Source: Pannonibacter sp. SL95 (lineage in GTDB: Bacteria; Pseudomonadota; Alphaproteobacteria; Rhizobiales; Stappiaceae). From it: a stretch of DNA of 64,000 bases. The DNA lies in NCBI RefSeq assembly GCF_026672425.1, contig NZ_JAPPRC010000006.1, forward strand, positions 682,001 through 746,000. The letters run 5' to 3'. How positions within the stretch are numbered: position 1 is the stretch's first letter; every line of letters starts with the position of its first letter. Shown here piece after piece: positions 18,072 to 24,576 of this stretch. The notes beneath the pieces are model-generated. The model saw only the letters and a list, made by a program, of their open reading frames with translations. It searched no databases and had not been told where the DNA came from. Position numbers and translations under genes: made by a program.

Positions 18072-18260
18072 TCAGGCGGCCTCTACGGGCGCATCCTTGC
18101 TGACGAAAGGTTGGATCGAGACCCAAAGGTTTTTCGGGTCGGCCCGCATCTCAGCTTCAACACTGTTCGCCTCATGGAGGCTGAAGGCACTTCTACCGCA
18201 CCGACCAACGTAAGTAGCACGCCCCCAAGAGCCGCCATAGGTAAGTGTGTACATAGTCAT
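18072..18260 (-). CDS. Small phage protein of unknown function
   Basis: 62 residues, beginning 'MTMYTLTYGGSWGRATYVG'. ATGA overlap with the preceding gene (18257-18712), indicating translational coupling. Not recognised. Part of a row of small minus-strand genes that resemble an early-gene block. Confidence 0.6.
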   Translation of the reverse strand: MTMYTLTYGGSWGRATYVGRCGRSAFSLHEANSVEAEMRADPKNLWVSIQPFVSKDAPVEAA

Positions 18261-18712
18261 GCTGCGAATTTCTCCTGCAAATACTTGTGCATGAATGCGC
18301 GCTGATTTTTTGGGAAGTCGCCAGTGTATGCGAAGTACGCGGCTTGTCCGACAACCTCTGCGCGAAGCAGGGCGCAGGCTGCAAGGGTCGTTGCGTTGAT
18401 GCCGTAATGGGTAACCAGCATCCGACACTGCATCTCGACGGCCTGTCTCTCACCCTCGGGTGAGAAGTCAAAGCCGCCTGTGTAGTGGCACCAGTCGTGC
18501 CAAGCCCGGAAGCAGACATTAGTCCATTCGGCCTCGTACACAGTGTCGTCGTTGCCACCATCGAAGATCAGGATCGGGCTGTCAGGTCCGAGGCCATTAA
18601 TATGCTGTACGAGGTCTTCGTACGTGCCCGGTGCATCCGGGGACACAGCGATGGCACGCCTTCCCCACACATGCCGGGCCATGTTCTGGATCATGAGTTC
18701 GATATTGTACAT
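18257..18712 (-). CDS. Phage protein of unknown function
   Basis: 151 residues, soluble, starting 'MYNIELMIQNMARHVWGRRA'. Rich in Trp, Cys and His in the middle ('NVCFRAWHDWCHYTGG'), which could bind a metal, though no known motif fits. Coupled to the 18260 gene by ATGA. Not recognised. Confidence 0.65.
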   Translation of the reverse strand: MYNIELMIQNMARHVWGRRAIAVSPDAPGTYEDLVQHINGLGPDSPILIFDGGNDDTVYEAEWTNVCFRAWHDWCHYTGGFDFSPEGERQAVEMQCRMLVTHYGINATTLAACALLRAEVVGQAAYFAYTGDFPKNQRAFMHKYLQEKFAA

Positions 18713-18741
18713 CGGTACCTCCGAATGCTGGCGATAGACGA

Positions 18742-18945
18742 TTAGGCGAGCAGTGCTTCCACGTTCTGGCGGATGCGCCCAGCCTTCGCGGCCTCGATCT
18801 GAGCGTTGTCTGCGGCGAGGGCGGCTTCTGCGGCTTCAGCACGCTTCACGTCGGCAGTGGCGAGACAGGCGGTCTCGTAAGACTGCAGGTCCTTGATTGC
18901 GACGGACAGCTTCTTGATGATGTTCGGGAGCTTCTTCGTAAGCAT
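18742..18945 (-). CDS. Small coiled-coil phage protein
   Basis: 67 residues beginning 'MLTKKLPNIIKKLSVAIKDL', preceded by GAGAG. Nearly all alpha-helix with heptad-like spacing and an Ala-rich middle. Unknown function; in T7-like early regions such small proteins often bind host targets, but nothing here shows that. Confidence 0.6.
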   Translation of the reverse strand: MLTKKLPNIIKKLSVAIKDLQSYETACLATADVKRAEAAEAALAADNAQIEAAKAGRIRQNVEALLA

Positions 18946-18977
18946 GTCTGTATTCTCTCTCTCGGTAGAAACGACTA

Positions 18978-19005
18978 GGCCCACACAGAGTTTACTGCGT
19001 GGGCC
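18978..19005 (-). terminator. Hairpin between the metalloprotease and small coiled-coil genes
   Basis: GGCCCAC (18978-18984) pairs with GTGGGCC (18999-19005). On the minus strand it is followed by TAGTCGTTTCT, a poor U tract, so it is either a weak terminator or an RNA-processing hairpin. Confidence 0.45.
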
Positions 19006-19031
19006 GTCGATTGGTTAGTCTTGTAGAGTTG

Positions 19032-19904
19032 TTACGAGAACCACAGCCCAGACGCGAACAGACTTGCACGCCGATTTGCCGCCTCGACGCTCTCAGCGAA
19101 GTCCTTCAAGATCTGTCCGCAGTTCTTGCCGGTGGCGATCCACGCATCGATCTCTGCAGAAGAACCCGACCGACCGAGGACGCGGGTGTACAGAGACTGC
19201 AGCCAAACGCGGCTGGGGGCATACGAGCCTGCCATTGCAGTACAGAGCGTAGCGAACGTGTTCGTATTGGTTGCAATCTGCCGGTACCAGTAGAACAGGT
19301 CATCATTGGATACGGTGATGTCGTATGCACCTTTGTAAGCAGAGTAAATCTGCCCAATGAGAGAGCCAGACCCGACTTTGGCCGAGAGGGATTTCGCAGC
19401 ACCATGCGTTGCGGTGGCCAGTTGCCGGTCGTACGCGGTCGGCGTATCATTGCCGATACCGTTCATCACGCTGTCGGTAGTGTTGTGCAGCATACCAAAT
19501 ACTGCGTGACCCATTTCGTGAACGGTCACGGATAGCATATAGCCCGTCGCCAGAAAATTGATGTCGGTGGCGTCGCTATCGTACAGGATGTTGCCAGAGA
19601 ATGGCAGGCCTCCGGGGGGAGTGGCGTTGGCGACAACATTCAGACCCGACGCGCCGTCGATGGGGCCGAGGAACATGCGCTGCATACCGACTGTACCCGC
19701 ATTGATGGATACACCGGGGTCGGTGACCTCGCAGAATTCAACGTCACACACGTCAGCCCACTTGCGGCAAGCAGCACGCACTGCCGCCTTGTAGTCGAAC
19801 GAACCGAACGCCGAAGACCACGAAACGGTCGGGCCTGCGGACTGCAGAAGGCCGTTGGTAGCAAGACCGCCCGGTGCAAAGCTGTAGCCAATAAGATGCG
19901 TCAT
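19032..19904 (-). CDS. Zincin metalloprotease with C-terminal DUF4214-like region
   Basis: 290 residues from the ATG at 19904 (AAGGA 7 bases upstream). The HExxH zinc motif is 'VTVHEMGHAVFGMLH' (H129, E130, H133), followed by 'TTDSVMNGI', which looks like a metzincin Met-turn. The third ligand is likely H140, one residue further than the usual HExxHxxGxxH spacing. Residues about 170-275 ('LFYWYRQIA', 'LYTRVLGRSGSSAEIDAW') resemble DUF4214, found in secreted or S-layer-linked proteins. No Sec signal peptide is visible. It has its own phage promoter upstream. Inference: a moron acting on host or neighbour surface proteins. Confidence 0.75.
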   Translation of the reverse strand: MTHLIGYSFAPGGLATNGLLQSAGPTVSWSSAFGSFDYKAAVRAACRKWADVCDVEFCEVTDPGVSINAGTVGMQRMFLGPIDGASGLNVVANATPPGGLPFSGNILYDSDATDINFLATGYMLSVTVHEMGHAVFGMLHNTTDSVMNGIGNDTPTAYDRQLATATHGAAKSLSAKVGSGSLIGQIYSAYKGAYDITVSNDDLFYWYRQIATNTNTFATLCTAMAGSYAPSRVWLQSLYTRVLGRSGSSAEIDAWIATGKNCGQILKDFAESVEAANRRASLFASGLWFS

Positions 19905-19937
19905 ATGTATTCCTTGTGTAGTTTGTTGGGTGTTCAT

Positions 19938-20317
19938 GCAGTATCAGTTGATCTGCATATTGATGCAGTGCAGGTAGCGAAGCGCTGTAGGGGGGGTGGC
20001 GGCTCGCAGTCCTGTACTGCACTCTATGCAATCAAGCAGTTAGGTCCGTGCTAGAGCCTCTGTGCCAATACTCAGGTAACTGCACGGTGTATCTTTATGA
20101 GATGTAATTCGCGGAACGCTTTCGTGGCGTTTGGAGCGTGTACGATCCGGGGCCTAATCCGGTCATCAGGCTTGTTAAACCATTGCTTTTATTCTCCTAA
20201 TAGGAGGGGTCTGTACTTGGTAGCGCTGATGTTGCAGTAGCGTCGATAACTGCGCGAGTGCAGCGCCTCTGTACGAAACGCTGCACACTGCTCAGGTACC
20301 TTCGCGGGGAACGGAGG
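19938..20317. other. Non-coding gap holding a phage promoter
   Basis: About 380 bp without a gene. It contains the phage-type promoter at 20196-20210, which leaves a leader of about 290 bp before the metalloprotease start. The leader includes GGATTAGGCCCCGGATCG and other GC-rich stretches, but I found no clear terminator. Confidence 0.55.
20196..20210 (-). promoter_or_regulatory. Phage RNA polymerase promoter-like motif, copy G
   Basis: Reads ACCCCTCCTATTAGG on the minus strand, matching the shared 15-mer at 14 of 15 positions. The + strand CTCCTAATAGGAG here is itself palindromic. It points towards the metalloprotease gene. Confidence 0.65.
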
Positions 20318-20827
20318 TCAGTTTGCGACCTGAGCAAGCTCCACCTTTGCGGCCTGCAGGTGCGCCAGCAGGGCCGAGTGGTCGCGGCCCGTCTGCTTCG
20401 CATCCTTGGCGAGCTTGGAGAGGGCCTGATCAACGAATTTGGTCACGTCGAGCGGCACGTATGCCTTCTCGGGCTGGAAGCGCCAGAAGGGCTGCGCCAT
20501 GGCATCGCCGAGCCGGGTCTTTCCGTCGCGCTGGTACACCGGCTTGTTGTCCTTGAAGGACACGGGGCCGAACGTCTCGAACCACTCACGCAGGGCGTTG
20601 ATCCGGGCCATCTCGGGCATCGCATCGATCATACCGGCAACGAACCGGTCAACGACGCGGGTGTCGCCGTTCTTGCCGAGGTGCGCCAGAACCGAGCAGG
20701 CGAGGATGTGGATGTCCCGCTGCAGCGTTGCGCCACGGCGTTTCACGCTCTCAATGGCCTTGGTGATGTTGTCTTCGCCATCAATGAGCTTCAGAGCGGC
20801 GCTGACGGTGTTCTTCTCGGTTGCCAT
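20318..20827 (-). CDS. Phage protein of unknown function
   Basis: 169 residues, soluble, helical: 'MATEKNTVSAALKLIDGEDN' at the start, and 'DIHILACSVLAHLGKNGDTR' around residue 40. Proteins of this general look occur in podophage early regions, but I cannot name a domain. It is followed by a phage promoter and preceded by two small genes on the same strand. Confidence 0.7.
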   Translation of the reverse strand: MATEKNTVSAALKLIDGEDNITKAIESVKRRGATLQRDIHILACSVLAHLGKNGDTRVVDRFVAGMIDAMPEMARINALREWFETFGPVSFKDNKPVYQRDGKTRLGDAMAQPFWRFQPEKAYVPLDVTKFVDQALSKLAKDAKQTGRDHSALLAHLQAAKVELAQVAN

Positions 20828-20881
20828 GGGTTTCTTACTCCTGAGTTGCGCGGGCCTCTCCGGCCTGCTTTTGGGATTGGA

Positions 20882-21106
20882 TTAGGCGTAGATCGGCTGC
20901 GACCGCTTCAGGTCAGACCGGATACGGCCAGAGGTCAGGGCGGCGTCTTCAAGGTCGTCCGTGTAGTAGCTCGCAGCCTCACGTTCCTTGTTGGTCATAC
21001 CGCCGTCACGCGGTGTCACCTTGTACTCGCCGTACGTAGTCTTCTGCAGGCTGCATCCGTTGACAGAGCAACGGTTACGTGCTTCGTTGAACGTCATGTT
21101 GAACAT
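20882..21106 (-). CDS. Small phage protein with Cys pair
   Basis: 74 residues beginning 'MFNMTFNEARNRCSVNGCSL', with GAGG 7 bases before the ATG. The N-terminal CxxxxC could bind metal. Unknown function. Lies directly after a small membrane protein gene. Confidence 0.6.
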   Translation of the reverse strand: MFNMTFNEARNRCSVNGCSLQKTTYGEYKVTPRDGGMTNKEREAASYYTDDLEDAALTSGRIRSDLKRSQPIYA

Positions 21107-21115
21107 CTCTGCACC

Positions 21116-21286
21116 TCACTTGCGAGAGACAAACAGGGCGTAACCTGTAGTGACGAACAGAGCGCCGATTACGATAAAGGGCCACCCGATTATGACCATG
21201 TACCAGATGCCGATAGCTGACACTGCAACGCCACATGCGGAGGCGCAGATAAGCAGAAGGATGCTAAAGATGGTGTAGTAGTCCAT
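21116..21286 (-). CDS. Small two-helix membrane protein
   Basis: 56 residues with two hydrophobic segments (about 5-22, 'IFSILLLICASACGVAV', and 27-48, 'MVIIGWPFIVIGALFVTTGY') and a short basic tail. It could be a membrane-active early protein or a superinfection-exclusion factor, but that is guesswork. It is the first coding gene after the long non-coding region, reading leftward. Confidence 0.5.
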   Translation of the reverse strand: MDYYTIFSILLLICASACGVAVSAIGIWYMVIIGWPFIVIGALFVTTGYALFVSRK

Positions 21287-22468
21287 TGGCTTCACCGTGT
21301 GTGTAGGTAGCTACTAGATACTCACTGGCTAATAATCGTTTGGGCCATCCCGTAGGACTGCTAGGCCAGTGGTCCCTTGTGTGTAGCAGGCACTAAGACG
21401 CGCGTTGGACACGTAGCGAGTGAGTACCAAGTAGCTACTGGTTCTTATGTGGGCTTAATTGGACACAGTTTGTCTGTACCCATCGAAGACCGCATGTTGT
21501 TTATTAAGAACGAAAACCGACACAGCCCGCTTTCCAGCAGGTCTGTAAATCCCGTGCGAGGTTCAGGTATCACTGTAAGACAGTAGTCGGGCCTGTACCG
21601 CTGGCGCACGTCAGACGCTCACTAGGACGCTGCTGTGCCGGTTTTCGTACTGGTAATGTGCAAGGCGCGAAACTTGGCGATTGTCATAGCGCCTATGCTG
21701 CACATAAACCCTGCGGACAAAGGGCCTGCCTCACTTGGACTTATCGCTAAGCGCATGTAGTGCGTATGGCGCACAGGTAGCGTTAGCTTACGCGATGGGT
21801 GAGTGGTTCCATCATATATCCGCAGATACTCCCTAGGCTCGCATTGTACCTCGCCCGGTTTCTACTCTGCACAGTGTGCATTTCAACCCGTAGTTTGGAC
21901 GGCCTTCCGACCTAATCACAGCCCCTAGTGTGGAGAGCTAGTTATCGGCTTTCCCGACTTGCGCCCTAGCTAGGCTCGGTTTCCCGTGTCATTCCGTAAT
22001 CTAGTCTGCACATCTAAGTCTGTATGTCAACTCAGTAGTGCGTATCTGCCCCGGTCCTGTGTGGTCCTTTGTGTACGTTAGGACCGGGTGGCCTAGGCAA
22101 GCCTTAGTAGGGAACCTAAGCCGGGTTATTGTGAAGCGTCTGGCAGGTGGCTAGGCAGTAGCCGTAGCGCTTGTTTGCTGTCTGCGTTCTCAATGTCTGT
22201 ACACTAACGCTGTATCGTGACCAGATGCAAGATCTAAATGCAGATGCAGCCTACAGACCAGTAATCCGGATCAATAGGTATTCAGTACGTATATAGGGTG
22301 CAGAGAATGAGACTACAGAGCATTAGCTGTACTGAATATACAGTACATAGCTGTAATAATACGGATTAACATACTAGATATTAATACAGAATATATGCAA
22401 TTAATTATATACTGGATAAATATATGTATATCATACAGGAGATAAGTACACAGTAGTATGTACTGATA

Positions 22469-22519
22469 TATGTATACTAGGTATTATAGTACGTATGTAT
22501 GCAGTATGTATACTAGGTA
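22469..22519. repeat. Tandem 15-mer repeats in an AT-rich block
   Basis: TATGTATACTAGGTA occurs at 22469-22483 and again at 22505-22519, 36 bp apart, with a partial third copy (GTACTAGGTA, from 22537). The surrounding 22.26-22.56 kb is AT-rich and full of GTAC/GTATAC palindromes. The look is iteron-like, but no initiator gene is known here. Confidence 0.5.
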
Positions 22520-22594
22520 CTATGTACTGTAGTATTGTACTAGGTATCTATATTGCTAGAGCTAGATAGCCTTCCGCCCTTCAGGCGTACTTGT

Positions 22595-22613
22595 CGACCG
22601 ATACCGTTTTTGC
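22595..22613 (-). promoter_or_regulatory. Shared leader element, copy 1
   Basis: Minus-strand GCAAAAACGGTATCGGTCG, 18/19 identical to 49159-49177. It lies 17 bp after the phage promoter motif at 22631 and is flanked by a short ACCG/CGGT hairpin. Likely part of the transcribed leader. Confidence 0.55.
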
Positions 22614-22630
22614 GGTACCAGCTTTCTATA

Positions 22631-22645
22631 TCTAATAGGAGGGGT
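22631..22645 (-). promoter_or_regulatory. Phage RNA polymerase promoter-like motif, copy F
   Basis: Exact copy of the minus-strand 15-mer ACCCCTCCTATTAGA. It faces the candidate non-coding RNA and, beyond it, the small early-type genes. Confidence 0.7.
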
Positions 22646-22878
22646 AATTATGGATACTCTGTAGCTACCCTAAGATATATCTAAGGCTACCTCGTCAGTA
22701 GCTATGGAATGGCCGGGTAGTATGGTAGGTGTGGTGCTTGATAAGACAGCAGACAGATACCCGCCTGCATACGCCTAGTATCTAAGACAGCTTAGCCCTA
22801 GTTGTGTATCCTGTAGCCGTAGCCTAAGCCAGCGTATCCCTAGCTCTAGCCGCTGCATATATCTATGCGTATACCGGA
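22646..22878. other. Non-coding, CTAG-rich spacer
   Basis: About 230 bp rich in TAG/CTA words (for example CCCTAGCTCTAGCC near 22840). No gene, promoter or clear hairpin was found in it. It belongs to the 2-kb CTAG-rich stretch. Confidence 0.4.
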
Positions 22879-22907
22879 TTGACACATGGTCTGTATCAGT
22901 CTAGTAT
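22879..22907 (+). promoter_or_regulatory. Possible sigma70-type promoter on the plus strand
   Basis: TTGACA (22879-22884), a 17-bp spacer and TAGTAT (22902-22907). It would read rightward, against all confident phage genes. Downstream are AGGAGG and an ATG at 22940 opening a 107-codon frame to 23263, then the folded element at 23142-23210. The spacing of AGGAGG to ATG is only 3 bases and the frame resembles no protein I know, so the transcript may be non-coding. Confidence 0.35.
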
Positions 22908-23141
22908 GCTGGGCATACCCTAGGGCTTATAGGAGGCATATGCTAGCTAGTACCCGGATCATACGCGCTATATATGGCAACGGCTGCACATGGCTGCGGT
23001 CGGTACCCCATGGGGGAAACTGCGCGCACGGTGGGGTTAGATACCCGCACGCAAAATTGTGCCATAAAATTAGGATGAGCCCTGTACTACGGTCTGTGCA
23101 CTCCGTACAATCCGGCTTGGACCGGAGCGAGCCACAGGGAA

Positions 23142-23210
23142 GCCCACTGAGAGCGCCATCTCCGGCGCTGAAGGGATTGCCCCCGGAGAACGCAGAACGC
23201 TCTCAGGGGC
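23142..23210 (+). promoter_or_regulatory. Folded RNA element, layout resembling a single glycine aptamer
   Basis: GCCC-A-CTGAGAGCG (23142-23155) pairs with CGCTCTCAGGGGC (23198-23210), 13 pairs with one bulge. Inside are two mutually exclusive stems: AGCGCC/GGCGCT (23152-23157 with 23164-23169) and CTCCGG/CCGGAG (23160-23165 with 23183-23188). GAGAG, GCGCTGAAGGG and CTCTCAGG occur in the order seen in glycine riboswitches, but the conserved GGAC after CTCTCAGG is missing. It may be a decayed riboswitch, a terminator-like stem, or unrelated. Confidence 0.3.
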
Positions 23211-23270
23211 CGTTTCTGTTGATCCTAGGCCGGTTCAGCCACGGCAAGCCGTTTGTCGACTAACCTGCAA

Positions 23271-23891
23271 TCAGGCTAGATCATCCGGCGTCATGGAAAT
23301 CGGTGCAATGTAATCTACAGCGACAGTCAAGGGGTCGTGTGCGGCTGACCAGCCGTATACGCTCGTAGCATACTTGCCTGCATCACCCTTGGCAGCGTCT
23401 ATATGACCTTCCGCCTTGCTTCTGAACTCACTGCTTTCGCTGAAACCGATCAGTATCTCCGCCGTGCTGAGGCCGGTGGCCTTCCATGCAGCAATCTCGT
23501 CTGCAGACCCATCGCGCAGCAGTACGTTCTTGTACAGGGCTCCGATCACCTCATCGGTTGTGTCAGTAGCTCCGTATGTATTTAGCCACTCTTGAGACCC
23601 GACAAAGCCTTGCGCAATCTGCAGCAAGGACGCAGAGCCGTCACGAAGGTTGTCAGCCCAGTGGTCAATCCCAGCTACGTCAGGTTGGCGTTTAAGCCCT
23701 GCGTAGTACAGGCGGATAACAGGATCAACGAACTGCGTGGCTTCTTCTGAATTAATGAGTGCGTTCAGGACGGCCCACGTGGTGGTCTGATGAGTTTGGA
23801 TCTGGGTTGTGTATTCAGCAAGTTCCGCTTCAGTTCCTTCCCGCTGTAGGACGCTAGTGTAGAACCGGGAAACAAGGTCCGTTGTCAACAT
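23271..23891 (-). CDS. DUF4214-domain protein
   Basis: 206 residues from the ATG at 23891 (AGAGG 9 bases upstream); a GTG three codons earlier is an alternative. Two or three DUF4214-type helical repeats are visible: 'VSRFYTSVLQREGTEAELAE', 'VIRLYYAGLKRQPDVAGIDH' and 'VIGALYKNVLLRDGSADEIA'. These repeats occur in secreted and surface-layer-like proteins of alphaproteobacteria. No signal peptide. No phage promoter motif lies just upstream, so host transcription in the lysogen is possible. It shares the repeat type with the metalloprotease at 19032-19904, suggesting a common surface-directed role. Confidence 0.75.
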   Translation of the reverse strand: MLTTDLVSRFYTSVLQREGTEAELAEYTTQIQTHQTTTWAVLNALINSEEATQFVDPVIRLYYAGLKRQPDVAGIDHWADNLRDGSASLLQIAQGFVGSQEWLNTYGATDTTDEVIGALYKNVLLRDGSADEIAAWKATGLSTAEILIGFSESSEFRSKAEGHIDAAKGDAGKYATSVYGWSAAHDPLTVAVDYIAPISMTPDDLA

Positions 23892-24174
23892 AATTAACAC
23901 CTCTGTACCGCTATGAATTAACCGACACGGTACGAGTGAGTATCGATAAATTTAATTTTCAATGCAAGTCGGGAGATACTTGGCGTTTATTTATGTAAAT
24001 CTGCGGGTTGCATGCGGGTTGTGTAAATTAACGGTAAATATCCTATATTATATTTTTGGTCTTGTTGTTTCGATTTTCTATATGAGTGGTTGTTTTGTCA
24101 CCAGAGGTGTAGTATAGCTTTTGTGCATTGTGAGATACACATCGGATCAGCCTGCTATGAGGCGTCTGATGCGC
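23892..24174. other. AT-rich intergenic region upstream of the DUF4214 gene
   Basis: About 280 bp without a gene. AT-rich near 23940-24080. A weak minus-strand promoter-like pair, TTGCAT and GATACT 17 bp apart, lies at about 23945-23973 and could serve the DUF4214 gene. Evidence is slight. Confidence 0.35.
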
Positions 24175-24255
24175 GGGCACGGGGCGGCTGAAAAGGTGAT
24201 ACATTGTGGAGCATAGCAAACCACAATCCTATATCGACCTACAGGCCCCGTGCCC
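24175..24255 (-). other. Nested long stem-loop at the end of the terminase operon
   Basis: GGGCACGGGGC (24175-24185) is exactly complementary to GCCCCGTGCCC (24245-24255). Inside, ATTGTGG (24203-24209) pairs with CCACAAT (24221-24227). It begins 18 bp after the stop of the last late gene. No U tract follows on either strand, so it may be a processing or stability element, a phage-polymerase terminator, or part of a packaging site. Confidence 0.6.
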
Positions 24256-24273
24256 AATCTATCTCTAGGTCAA

Positions 24274-24576
24274 TCACGTGCAGGTGCGTTCCTCACGATC
24301 CTTTGCGAACCGTTGGATGTCATCAAGCTGCTTCTTCCGCGAGAGCTTGTCGCTTTTCATCCGGGCCTTGGCGTGGGCCAGAATGATCGACAGAGTGGTT
24401 GCGAACACTTCGTACTTGTCCGGGTCTGCAGCGATACGCTGAGCAGCAGCCAGACCAGCCTTGCGAAGGTCGGTGGTGAAGCCGTACACGTCGAGCGGGA
24501 ACTCAACCTGCGCCGGGTTTGCGGACACATCCGCAGTCAGTTTTGCACGCACTTCTGCGTGGTCAGTCTTTGTCAT
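24274..24576 (-). CDS. Small phage protein after the large terminase gene
   Basis: 100 residues, helical and basic at the C-terminus ('ARMKSDKLSRKKQLDDIQRF'). It overlaps the terminase stop by 4 bp (ATGA), so it is translationally coupled. In T7 a small gene also follows gene 19, but I see no sequence match. Function unknown. Confidence 0.65.
   Translation of the reverse strand: MTKTDHAEVRAKLTADVSANPAQVEFPLDVYGFTTDLRKAGLAAAQRIAADPDKYEVFATTLSIILAHAKARMKSDKLSRKKQLDDIQRFAKDREERTCT

Larger units (their letters stand above)
21361..22630 (-). ncRNA. Candidate large structured non-coding RNA downstream of a phage promoter
   Basis: About 1.27 kb with no convincing ORF on either strand. Complementary segments seen by eye: 21510-21526 with 21632-21648 (17 pairs, one G-U only on the minus strand); 21658-21668 with 21689-21703 (11 pairs, one bulge); 22050-22058 with 22080-22088 (9 pairs); 22325-22352 (10-pair hairpin); 21868-21880; 21572-21584; 21794-21813. 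The upstream phage promoter at 22631-22645 reads into it on the minus strand. Alternatives: the phage terminal-repeat/packaging region, a replication origin, or a long early mRNA leader. Confidence 0.45.

Noticed and set aside
21377-21586. 69-codon plus-strand frame in the non-coding block
   Set aside because: No promoter or ribosome-binding site; it crosses one arm of the long stem, so RNA structure explains the sequence better.
22400-22560. CRISPR-like repeats
   Set aside because: Only two exact 15-mers with one spacing, AT-rich, and no cas genes.
23036-23049. GGGGTTAGATACCC resembles a conserved 16S rRNA segment
   Set aside because: The match is about one dozen bases; nothing flanking it resembles rRNA.
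21301-23270. Diversity-generating retroelement or retron in the non-coding block
   Set aside because: No reverse transcriptase gene is present in the window and no template/variable repeat pair was seen.
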